Below, one piece after another: positions 54,893-64,000 of a DNA stretch of 64,000 nt; the stretch's first letter is position 1; every line of letters starts with the position of its first letter. The stretch comes from Heterocephalus glaber (lineage: Eukaryota; Chordata; Mammalia; Rodentia; Bathyergidae), in the NCBI RefSeq assembly GCF_000247695.1, contig NW_004624854.1, positions 451,429-515,428 on the forward strand, written 5' to 3'. The notes beneath the pieces are model-generated. The model had not been told where the DNA came from. It saw only the letters and a program-made list of their open reading frames with translations, and ran no database searches. The position numbers and the translations under genes are program-made.

Positions 54893-55219
54893 CTTGTTTT
54901 AAGGGATCTCTACTAGTTCTACTTGTTTTAAGGGATCTCTACTAGTTCTACTTGTTTTAAGGGATCTCTACTAGTTCTACTTGTTTTAAGGGATCTCTAC
55001 TAGTTCTACTTGTTTNNNNNNNNNNNNNNNNNNNNNNNNNNNNNNNNNNNNNNNNNNNNNNNNNNNNNNNNNNNNNNNNNNNNNNNNNNNNNNNNNNNNN
55101 NNNNNNNNNNNNNNNTTAAGGGATCTCTACTAGTTCTACTTGTTTTAAGGGATCTCTACTAGTTCTACTTGTTTTAAGGGATCTCTACTAGTTCTACTTG
55201 TTTTAAGGGATCTCTAGTT
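54893..55219. repeat. 29-base tandem array, length unknown
   Basis: Unit cttgttttaagggatctcta + ctagttcta starts at 54893, 54922, 54951, 54980 and 55009, then at 55139, 55168 and 55197 after the gap. Visible copies are essentially identical, and the last is shortened (ctctagttc). The low divergence contrasts with the decayed L1 beside it, implying recent expansion or homogenisation. Confidence 0.95.
55016..55115. other. assembly gap, 100 N
   Basis: Exactly 100 N inside the tandem array. The repeat phase before and after the gap differs (start-to-start 101 bases, not a multiple of 29), so the gap size is a placeholder. Confidence 0.99.
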
Positions 55220-56460
55220 CACTATCCCAGGAAAAGATGGGAGAGTAATAAAATTTAATAACAGAAAAATTGAATCTTAGTGTTGTTTAGATTGATCCTG
55301 ATAATATATATGAAAGAGAAAAAAGATATGAAGGAAAAGGAGAGAGAGAGAGAGTGCTAAGAAACAAGGTGGTGTGGGGGAAGTAAGCTAAGGGGAGGAA
55401 GGAAGAGAATGTAAGTGGGGGATGAGAGAGGAGACAGGGAGTTGTGGCCACTTGATGAGCTAGCAGTCAGACAGGTAATTTCTGTGAAGCAACCACTGAT
55501 GTGGGAACGCCCGACAGTATGATGTAGACTGTTGTAGAAACAAGAGGAGAATACCGATTCACACGTTATCTCCACACATCTATACGTAAGAAGACCAGTC
55601 CTAATAAGGTGAAGCAAAATAGTGCCAGAGAAGCAAAAAAGAAACAGAGAAGAGAACAATTACACCGTGATCCTGCTGTGTTGGCTAGGACGTGTCTTGG
55701 GCCCGGGGCACTCATGCTTCTCTGCCTACTGTGTTCAGAGCCTCTAGTGTGCTGGGGACTGTTGGGGTCGGTGCTGATGCAGTGGCCCCAGCCCCTCTCC
55801 TGCCTCGATCTCTGCTGCTGGCTCCACCCTGTCCTCTCTCTGCCACCAGCCTGGACCCTCTCTGCCCGTGATCCCAGGCTGCCAGTCCCTCTGAGTTCCT
55901 TGGGGCTGGGTGCCCACTGTGCCCAGGGCTGGGGAGATGCTGGCCGAGGCAGGTTGTCTCCTCCAGATTGCTCTGCTCTAGTGCTTGAGCCTCTCTAACC
56001 CTGTCCCCAATGTCCAGCTGCCCCTTCTGTCTCTCACTGTCCCCAGTGTTTGGGTTTCTAGCTCCACTGCCACCTCCATCTAGGTCTCCCTTTGGGGGCT
56101 GTCCCCCGGTGCCGGTCCTGGCAGGCTTTCCTGGGTGAATGTCTCAGACTCTGGTCCTCCTGTCCATGAGGGAGAGCTTGGCTCAGTGGGTGCTGATGCT
56201 CTGGTGTTTGTGGTGTGGAGCAGTGGCCGTCCCTGTGGGCTTTGCCTCCTGAGGACTCTGTCCTTGCACACATGGTGTGCTCTGCCGCCCAGAGCTGCAA
56301 GCAGTGTTGGAGCCCGGTGGTGGCCCGGTTCTTCCTCCAGCCACCTCAGTCTTGATTTAACCTGTTCCCAGCCTGGTTCTAACTGGACCTGGTGGTGGTT
56401 TCGGTCCGTGGTGCAGCCGTGTGTATTCTGGGCTCTGCGAATGGCTCAGAGCTTCTGAGT
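55220..56460 (-). mobile_element. possible L1 5' end: purine-rich then GC-rich block
   Basis: On + it goes from purine-rich (55320-55440) to GC-rich, CTG-rich text (55660-56450). This lies upstream of the minus-strand L1 ORF1 and array, so a long L1 5'UTR is plausible. No consensus is recognised. Open frames here (+ 55609-55998, + 56135-56458) are low-complexity and unsupported. Confidence 0.3.
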
Positions 56461-58158
56461 GCCATTGTCTCCAGTCTGCCTTGATAGATCTGGAGAAAGG
56501 CTCTCACTGAGTTGCTTGATCACTGTTCACTTCACCTCATCCCAGCTGGACACGAGAAAGACCACTGGCCTTCAAGGTGGTCAGGCCTGATCCAGATCAC
56601 TGCAGCCAGAAGGGTGCACTTCACAAACGCTGCAAACCTGTGCACAGAAGCTGCTTCTGGGCCATTGGTTCCTGAAGGGAAGGCAGATGCCCCTTTCCAG
56701 TGCTTTCCCATAGCTTAAAATCAAATGGTGAGGTAAAGGCTCCAAGTAGATATCCTAGTAAAAATCTGACAAGTGTAGTTAGTTAAATCCACTCAGCTAT
56801 TGTTTGCAGAGTGTCTGGCAAACACTGTGCTAGACTGGACAGCAATTCAGAGTCTGCTGGGGAGAGAAGAGGAGCAGAGAAGTCTGCTGGGAGAAAATAA
56901 CTGTTTGGTTCTCTTGGTGGGCTGGGTTAATTAGGATAGTGAGCTAGGAAGTGGCGCTGAGAGAGAGCCTCAAAAAGTATTTACAGACAGGATTTGTCAT
57001 TCAAAGGAAGAAGAAAAGAAATATACTATGGCCTTTCTTTGCATAATCAATAGCTATATGAGGAGGTAAAATTGCAAAAATGCCACACTTTGGTCTTGTC
57101 CTGTGAATTTCTTACAGCAGTGGGCATAAACAATTGCTTGTACCTGAAATAATGTGTGTTTAGAGAAGCCACCTTAATTGGAGCGTAAGAGCTATGTGTT
57201 CCTCTTCACTGAAGATAATGAACGGATATATCCTGATACTTGGAAACTATTGAGTATTTATAGTAAATCATCTTATGATGCTGGAATATACTGGAAGGAA
57301 GTCATTACATTTAATTTGATGGATTTACAAGTTCTCTTGGGCATTATAAATTTAATAATCTATTAAGTGGTTTTCGATTATTCTGAGTACTGGGGATCCA
57401 GTGATGTGTCACCTCAGGAACGTGGGAACAAGAGAAATCCGACATGCTCCTTGAGTTCACTTTTAGAGTTTTGGTGTAGTGGAGCTGGACAGGGTGGCAG
57501 CAGGTCTGGCAGACTGAGGGCATGGCTCAGAGGAGAGTGTGTCACACAGGGGGTGGGTTGGGTGTCAGCACAGCAGGTACCTAAGGATGTGACTGGTGTC
57601 CTGGGCAGGACGGATGCCCTGAGCTACTTCAAACCAGAACAGATGCTAAATTCATCTCAGTAGAGTCGCATTCTCCCTATCAAAACTCATGTATTCATCA
57701 AGACTTCCTTTTGTTTGCAAGAGATAGAAATGTGGCTCAAGCAGAAGGAGGAGTTCACTGCTTCCGCACATGCAGGTTCCTTGGGTATCTGGAACTCAGG
57801 CATGCTTGACGCTGACGTTAAAGATTCCAGTGGGTGATGCCTCTCCGTCTCTTCTTTCTGCTCTCCTGTTGGTTGGGCCTCATTTCCAGTAACTGCTCCT
57901 CCTTGATCTCATTAACGTGGGCAGTTTCAGCCCTGGGACTGGCTAGTCCTGCAACATGTGCCACCCATCCACCCTGACTAGACATTCGCATGATGGATGA
58001 GGGAATAGTTCCTGGAAGGAACATTGTGTAATCAGAACAATAGGCCACGGAGTCAGACGGGCAGAAATGATGGTTTCCTCTGTATGTACTTCTTTTGTTT
58101 GACCTCCTGTGATGTGCCTACAGGAAGCCATTTTCCCTGTAAGTTAATACATTGGCAT
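56461..58158. other. unique sequence, no supported gene
   Basis: A fragment near 56780-56860 (ctggcaaacactgtgctaga) resembles an ancient L2-like repeat. The frame + 57178-57366 is protein-like in composition but unrecognised. Confidence 0.4.

Positions 58159-58193
<35 letters not shown>
58159..58193. repeat. (GT)n microsatellite
   Basis: About 17 GT units with one C interruption. Confidence 0.97.
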
Positions 58194-58196
<3 letters not shown>

Positions 58197-58199
58197 ATT

Positions 58200-58749
58200 A
58201 CACCTACACATCTACACACTGGTAGATCCTGTGAGTTACATTATTGTGCATTTGTCCCCAAGAGAAGAGTATGCTTGTTCTGAATGTGGCAACTCTTCAG
58301 GTTCCAGTGACTTTCAGGCTGAGACGTGAAGTCTGGACCGGGCAGGGTGAGGTATGAGGCACCTTACTGTTCCTCCTGGCTCTTTGCTTTCGAATGCCTG
58401 TGCAGATGCCACATGGAGTTGCATGCCAGTTTTTATAAAGAGCATGGCAATGGGAAGATGGAATGACCACAACAGACGAGAGCTGCCCTCCAGCCAGCCA
58501 TGTGTTCCATAGAAATGCCCGCCAGGGATCTCTGACTTGACCGGGTCTTTGAGGAGTAGCGTTGCTCTTTCCTGTTGTGACATCATGCTGCGCAGCTACG
58601 ACTTGGAGGAAGTTAGTTCCTCAGACTCTGTTCCTGTGCAGTTGGGAAGTAATTTGTCATGGTGGGCTGAGACTTGGGAGGGGTGAGCGGTGAGAAGGAG
58701 GCACTGGCTGGCTCTCTCATTCCCTTGCCTTTCTTTCCCACGAAGGACT
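58200..58749. other. unique sequence, no gene seen
   Basis: Short open frames only. Confidence 0.45.
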
Positions 58750-59170
58750 CGCGTGTCTTAGCTCAAGAACAGATGGCACCGCACGGACCCCGCTAGCCAG
58801 CCCGAGGTGGCAGCGTGGCGCTCTGGGGCCTTTGGAGGAGCAGGAGGGAGGCCAGCCCGAGTTGGGCCGCAGTCCCGCTGGGGACTGGGCGGAAGTCCAG
58901 TGCGGGGCTTGGGTGAGGGCGAGGCCGCGCTTCCCCTCTGAGGAAAAGTGGCCGCTTTCCTCCTTCGGGCTGACGTTCTCACAGTGCCCAGCTGAGAGCT
59001 GCTGAGGTGGTCACGTGGCCTCTCCCCCGCCGTGCTCCCTGCCTGGCAGGGTCGAGAGGGTGGGTGCGGGCTTCTGGACTGGGGAGTGGACAGCAGAGAA
59101 GCTGCCCACGGCCCTCGGCTGCCTCGCTGCCATTTCACCTCCGAGGATCAGACCGTGCGTGGGGTCGGTG
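58750..59170. promoter_or_regulatory. moderate CpG-rich patch
   Basis: GC-rich with scattered CpGs (ggcggaagtccagtgcgggg, gcgaggccgcgcttcccctc), weaker than the two main islands. It could be a regulatory element or a decaying island. Confidence 0.3.
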
Positions 59171-59369
59171 ACTGCGAGCCAGCAACAATATTAACAGGTT
59201 ACATTTGTGCAGGGCATTTTATATTGAGTATTTAACTTCTATTAAAATACATTGTAACGTTGCCAGATTTATCCTTTTCTGGGTAGGATATTTATTGAAT
59301 GTTCTGGATATATGTAAATTCTAAGGAGTTATATGCAGGTAAATAGGTAACAGTCTTCATTTGTACATT

Positions 59370-59830
59370 CGTATTTAACAAATGTCTAAAATTTTTTCTG
59401 ATTATAACAATATTTGATTATGACACAGAATTTGGAAAATATGGAAAGGCACAAAAGAAAAATAAAATCACTGAAATCCCATTGCTTGGTGATAGCAAAG
59501 CTAATATTTGGCAAACTTCCTGTCATCAGTTTTCTCTGCATCACAACTCTGAATTTTGATCTTCTGCTTTCTCTGTTGCTCTCTGCCTCCCTCTTCTCTC
59601 CTGCTGTCATCTATTTGTACCCTAAAATTCCTGCTCAAGGTTGCATTATTTCCATACACACTGTGTGAATGGATTGTCCCTAGGAGAAGTGGAAGAACCC
59701 ATTAATAGTGATTGCTTCTGGGGAGAGGGAGGCGGCTGCTGGAAGGAAATGTGCTGAGGGAGGTTTACTTTCAATATTTCCCCACTTGTGCCTTTGATGT
59801 TACATTATGTGCATGTATTACTTCTTCCTA
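59370..59830 (-). mobile_element. ancient L1 3' region (antisense)
   Basis: gacacagaatttggaaaata, then atcactgaaatcccattgct and ggtgatagcaaagctaatat, is typical of the reversed 3' region of an old L1 family related to the one at 43240. Confidence 0.5.
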
Positions 59831-59839
59831 AGATATGAG

Positions 59840-60224
59840 AAAAATATAAACTATCTAAAAATCCTATTATGAACAGTTTCCCATGTGAGCAGGTACATTT
59901 TCAAAACACAAGTTTTAAATACGGCTGCCTCTTCCTATGTCTGTTTTCATGCCACTGACTTTGCCTTTTTGGAGTGCTGGGTTTCTCCATGTCCAGTGTG
60001 GTTTTGATTCTGTGCATTTCTCTTGTTCTTTCTTGTTCACAGCTTCCCTTTCATTTGTGCCTTTCTTTTTCTTGATGTTCCTTTTCAATTTAGTCTGTTA
60101 TTTTTATGTTTACAAAAAACAGACGAAATATCTCAGTTTTTCCTTTTTTCTGCTGTTAATTTTTAGGTAGTTCTTACATATTGAAGATGGTGAACAGTTT
60201 TCTGAAAAGATTCAGGTTTTAATG
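59840..60224. other. AT-rich sequence, no gene seen
   Basis: A hydrophobic open frame (59937-60170) reflects T-rich DNA. Confidence 0.45.
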
Positions 60225-60560
60225 GATTGTATCGATCAGTTTCCCTGTTGCTGGACACAATGCCCAACACTCACAACGTAGAGGAGAAAAGGTTTAATTT
60301 GGTTCATGTTTGAAGGGGATTCAGTCCATGGTCACCTGGCTCTAAGGCAGAAACAGCATGGCAGAAGAGTGAGGTGGAGCAAATCTAGTCAGTTCATGGC
60401 AGCCAGGAAGCAGAGCAGGGCAGCAGTGCCAGAAGGGAAGGGGCAGGGACCACACAGACTCCCAGTCACACTCCGTGACCCAGAAGTGTGCTGTACTAAT
60501 CCTCTAGGTGACGCCAAAGCCAAATAAGTTGACAGTCCAGCTTAACTGTCACACAGATAA
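60225..60560 (-). mobile_element. MaLR-type LTR (antisense)
   Basis: atcagtttccctgttgctgg, gagaaaaggtttaatttggt, attcagtccatggtcacctg, ggcagccaggaagcagagca, and gccaaataagttgacagtcc follow the antisense order of rodent MaLR (MT/ORR-type) LTRs. Confidence 0.7.
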
Positions 60561-60569
60561 CGGTGTCCC

Positions 60570-60905
60570 TCCTTGTTTCTGATACTTAGAGTTTTGGAAT
60601 GAAAGTAGAAAGTTGTTGAGTGTCTGTTTTGGGATCTGTAAGCAGTGAGTTAGAGCAGAGTCATAAAGGGTGATGCAAGTATTCCATGTGTACTCTCACC
60701 AGCCTCCTGACGTAGGACTGAGGTTGGCCCTGAGCTTTCATCTGCTGGTTCCTTTGTGTTTTCCACCGCAACACCTATACTTCCTCCATGAGTCTCCATC
60801 TTGTTTCTTCATTACAGAAAGTCAGAAGTACTTAAAGATGCTCGCAGAGCAATCATAGATAAAAATTGTAGGATTTTACAGTTTTCTTCAATCCTTTGGC
60901 CATTC
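60570..60905. other. unique sequence, no gene seen
   Basis: Nothing supported. Confidence 0.45.
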
Positions 60906-60907
60906 TT

Positions 60908-60994
60908 CTTTTTTTTTTTTGGTGCAGGGGATCGAACTTGGGACCTTGTGCTTGCAAGGCAGGTGGTGGAATCACTGAGTTAAATCCCCTGCCC
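60908..60994 (-). mobile_element. IDL tRNA-derived SINE
   Basis: Antisense copy ggtgcaggggatcgaacttg ... agttaaatcccctgcc flanked by tggccattctt on both sides. Confidence 0.96.
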
Positions 60995-61005
60995 TGGCCA
61001 TTCTT

Positions 61006-61814
61006 AATTTATCAGTAATATTTTTATTTATTTGCCTTTACTAAACCTTTGTAATGCATCTAACTTGGTTTCTGAGTGGTAGTTACTTCTTTTGTTGTCA
61101 GATTCCTGTGGTTTGCCTAATACTAAATCATGCAATTAAATGACAGTGTTAATTACATTATATAGTTAAATTCTGTAATTGCAGTGACACATAGAGCTGA
61201 CATAAGCATGCTTGGGAACACAGTTGGCTTTTGGGGGGCAAACTCAGCTGGTGGCACAGAGCTGCACAGCAGTGGGCGGCAGGTCTCAGAGATTATGATG
61301 TCCCCAGTGTGTTTCCTGGAGGAAATGAAGAGCTTCGCATGCATGGGGTTTGCGTGAGTGAAGGTCGGGTTAGGGAAGGACAAAGAGATTTCGAAGTATA
61401 AAAACACTGGTAGATGGAAGGGTGCAGGTAAAGTGAGGCTGACTTTCTGTTCGATCTCTGGCCACAACTGTTTCCGAGTTCTTGTTTTCTTTCTTGTTTC
61501 TGATACCCACATTCTCCGTTGCGTAAATAGGATGACCAGTCATTTCTTCCTGCGATTGTTCAGTGGAGAAAGTTCAGTGATTAAACATACTGTATTTCCT
61601 CATGGTGATTTCCATTCTCTGTTGCAGATGTATAATACAAGGAGATGATGCTTGCAGTTTAGATTCTCCCGGCACAAATGTGCCTCCTCCCTTATCTTTG
61701 ATTACTAAATTCTGATCAGTTTCATTGGCATCAATAGACCTTTGTAGGGGAGCAATTTAAAGATTAATAAGTAAAGATTAATTGATAAAGATTAATGGCA
61801 GAGCAACAGTTGTC
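61006..61814. other. unique sequence, no supported gene
   Basis: Two mirrored open frames at 61153-61648 have no motif support. Confidence 0.4.
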
Positions 61815-62235
61815 TTTTTTTTCAAAAGGCAAATTTTATTTGTAATTAAAAATAATACATAAAATGTTTCAACCTGCCAGCCAGATCCCCATATCACATA
61901 GAATCACAGGGAGGTGCTGGGCATCTCAGAAATATGCTGTCCAGCACTCTCAGAAATTCCTGTCTCCCAGGCCAGGGCTCTGGATTCTCAGCAACATCTC
62001 CAAAGCTCTACACCAAGCCAACAAACTCACATAGATGACTAAATACATGCCAGCAGCTGTCAGGGTTAGGCCAGAAAGCCACAGGGTTAGAGTGGGCCCA
62101 TACAATGAGAACCAGTCCCAAAATCACAGCCATTGATACCAGGCAAAATGGAAACATTCACAATTTTGGGACTTCTTTCTTACTGTCCTTAGCAGACTGA
62201 TCCCTCGATTATCATCCTCCATATGTTGGTGCATG
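61815..62235 (-). pseudogene. probable processed retrocopy of an unidentified mRNA
   Basis: On + it begins with a T-run (61815-61822). The minus strand therefore ends in A8, with aataaa at 61835-61840 about 13 bases upstream of the tail, the layout of a reverse-transcribed polyadenylated mRNA. Reading upstream on minus, a decayed coding frame contains ISLLRTVRKKSQNCECF and, in a shifted frame, CLVSMAVILGLVLIVWAH, which is strongly hydrophobic and fits a membrane segment. A roughly 200-base 3'UTR-like stretch follows. No introns or intact frame are seen and the parent gene is not recognised. An old retroelement 3' end is the main alternative. Confidence 0.5.
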
Positions 62236-62239
62236 GTGA

Positions 62240-62345
62240 TATTTTGCTGGTTCTGTAGCACAGGCCTGTAATTCAGTCACTCTGGGAGGCAGGAGGATCA
62301 CAGGTTGGCATCCAGCCTGGGCAATTTAGCAACCTCATTTGACTC
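62240..62345 (+). mobile_element. B1-type SINE, diverged
   Basis: agcacaggcctgtaattcag, tcactctgggaggcaggagg, and atccagcctgggcaatttag. It lies directly beside the retrocopy. Confidence 0.75.
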
Positions 62346-62689
62346 TCGTAAAACAGGTACATTTTTAGTAAAAAAATGTCAGAAATAGTTTCCTCTAAAA
62401 AAACAGGAAGAAGCACTCTAAGAGCAAATTTTCTTAGAGAAAACAGTCTTTTGATTTTTAAAGTCTTAAAGGAGTAACAGTCATGGTGATAAAAATACTT
62501 GTTTATTGAAACATTTTATGAAAAGCTCTCTCATGGTTTCTGCCACTCCTGTGAGGAGGGGCAGGAGCACATAGGACGAGGTTACATGTCAGCCCAGGTC
62601 CTGCGCTGGCTGAGCTCTGGGGAGGGACTTTGGACTACCCAGAGATTCTCTACTAATCCATCGTTAGTGTCAGTTCAAGGCCGTAGGTG
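62346..62689. other. unique sequence, no gene seen
   Basis: No supported feature before the L1 start. Confidence 0.4.
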
Positions 62690-64000
62690 GAAAACTGGCT
62701 TTCCGCCTGCTGAAGATTGAAATTAGACCCATATCTTTCACTATTCACTAAACTAAAACTGAAATGGATCAAAGATCTAAATATTAAAACAGACACGTTA
62801 AATCTGCTAGGAGAAAGAACAGGTAGAACTCTTGAAGACATTGGTGTAGGAAAAGACTTGATGAACAAAACCCTGACTGCACAGAAAATACCACAGAGAA
62901 GCAACAACTGGGATCTCATCTGATTACAAAGCCTTTGCACAGCAAAAGAAACCACCAAGAGAGTGAAGGGGCAACCCACAGTGTGGGAAAAGATTTTTGC
63001 CAGCTGTTCCTGCACAAAGGACTACTATCTAGAATATATGAAGAACTCAAAAACACCAGACCCCCCCCAATTTAAAGACCCAGTCCAAAAATGGGCATCT
63101 GAAATGAATGGACATTCCTCACATGAAGAAATAGAAACAGCAGGGCCAGGGATCTAGCTCAGTGGTTCCGCCACCTGCCTCACAAATGCAAGGTCCTGAG
63201 TTCAATCCCCGGTGCCAAAAGAAAAAAAAGAAGTAGAAATAGCAAATAAATATATGAAAAAATATTCAACATCACTGATCATTTGAGAGATGCAAATTAG
63301 AACAATGCTGAGATTCTATCTCCAGAAAGAAAAGCTGCTATCAAGAAATCAACCAATAACAAATGCTGGCGAGGCTGTGGGGAAAGAGGAACAAGAGAGA
63401 AGTTCCATTCCACCCAGCTATTCCCCCTACTGGGTATCTTCCCAAAAGAATTAAAAGCATCATACCACAGTGATGTATGCACACCCATGTTTATAGCAGC
63501 ACAGTTTGTAATAGCTAAAGCTTGGAAACAGCCCAAGTGCCTGTCAACTGATGAATGGATAAAAAAGATGTGTGTTTTTTTTTAATAAAATGGAGTAGTA
63601 CTCTGACAGAAAGAAAGATAAGCTTGAGACATTTCTAGCTAAATGGATGCACCTTGAGACCATACTCTTATGTGAGATGAATTGAACACACATGCTTAAA
63701 TACCTCATTGTTTCTCTGGTGTGAGAAACTGAAAAGGGAAATATGGACCAAAATATGTAATAGATATTGGGAAATGGGAAGAAAATATTCAAATTAGAAA
63801 GGGAACAAGGGAGGGGGCAGGGGAAAAGGAAAGAAAGGACAAGAAAAAAAGAAGAGAAAAAAATGTAAACGAAGCTTTTGTAAATAAGGAGGGGAAGAAG
63901 GGACGAAGGGAGGTGAGGGGAATGGGAAAAAAGAAGCAGGATATATCATGTACAGTTACAAATTCCCTGTGATAAGTGTTATCATGTATATCTAAAATGT
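62690..64000 (+). mobile_element. 5'-truncated L1, sense, runs off window
   Basis: The plus strand encodes the last part of ORF2p: KLDPYLSLFTKLKLKWIKDL at about 62720, then EDIGVGKDLMNKTLTAQKIP, then [12 protein letters not shown] near 62985 and [20 protein letters not shown] near 63040. A stop interrupts the frame near 62921. After an IDL insertion the ORF2 end resumes (CTNCAA-poor, with acccatgtttatagcagcac at 63483) and passes into a purine-rich 3'UTR at 63750-63930. The 3' end and any target duplication lie outside the window. Confidence 0.92.
63142..63228 (+). mobile_element. IDL SINE inside L1 ORF2
   Basis: agggccagggatctagctca ... caatccccggtgcc and an A-rich tail. Flanked by agaaatagaaacagca and agaagtagaaatagca, a 16-base duplication with two differences. 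Confidence 0.95.

Noticed and set aside
54893..55219. CRISPR-like array of 29-base repeats
   Set aside because: Repeats are directly abutting with no spacers and lie in rodent nuclear DNA beside an L1; this is a minisatellite.
55609..56458. Two + frames (129 and 107 codons) in the GC-rich block
   Set aside because: Leu/Cys/Trp-rich translation of CTG-rich DNA, no domain, no splice evidence.
57178..57366. 62-codon + frame with protein-like composition
   Set aside because: No family, no splice sites, AT-rich context; not enough to call a gene.

Overview
This is nuclear DNA from a rodent, and most of it is layered transposon insertions. The commonest repeat is a roughly 75-base tRNA-derived SINE with an A-rich tail. 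It has an A box reading tTAGCTCAGTGG, a B box reading AGTTCGATCC, and a terminal CCGGGGAT/ATCCCCGG pairing. I count 23 copies (10 on +, one of them only a 3' half; 13 on -) plus two older ID-like copies, and many have clear target-site duplications (TSDs). I call it IDL, for ID-like. A B1 element at 11408 carries the 29-base internal duplication typical of mouse-related rodents, and composite B1-ID elements are present. Together these suggest a mouse-related, non-murid lineage. Castorimorpha (beaver, kangaroo rat, pocket gopher) is my best guess, by inference only.

Layout. 1-1335: decayed minus-strand L1 ORF1 with a GC-rich leader, beside a mariner transposase relic. 1845-4335: old L1 followed by a MaLR element with a second MaLR LTR inserted in it. 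5-23 kb: L1, MIR, MaLR/MLT1, B1, IDL and microsatellites. 23.2-23.96 kb: the strongest CpG island, a likely promoter. 24-42 kb: intron-like sequence with an alternating IDL cluster at 33.4-34.5 kb. 42.0-42.7 kb: second CpG island containing a possible short first coding exon. 43-52 kb: more repeats plus two or three exon-like segments on +. 52.7-56.5 kb: minus-strand L1 5' portion (ORF2 endonuclease, ORF1), then a 29-base tandem array containing a 100-N assembly gap and a GC-rich block. 61.8-62.2 kb: probable processed retrocopy of an unidentified mRNA. 62.7-64 kb: 5'-truncated sense L1 running off the window.

No complete protein-coding gene can be recognised. The simplest reading is intergenic sequence, then the promoter(s) and first large introns of a plus-strand gene whose main coding exons lie elsewhere. 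Exon calls rest on splice-site appearance and open frame only and have low confidence. I found no new biological system. The most informative items are the IDL dimer inside one TSD, the inverted IDL cluster, the gapped 29-base array, the nested LTRs, the mariner relic, the retrocopy and the two CpG islands.
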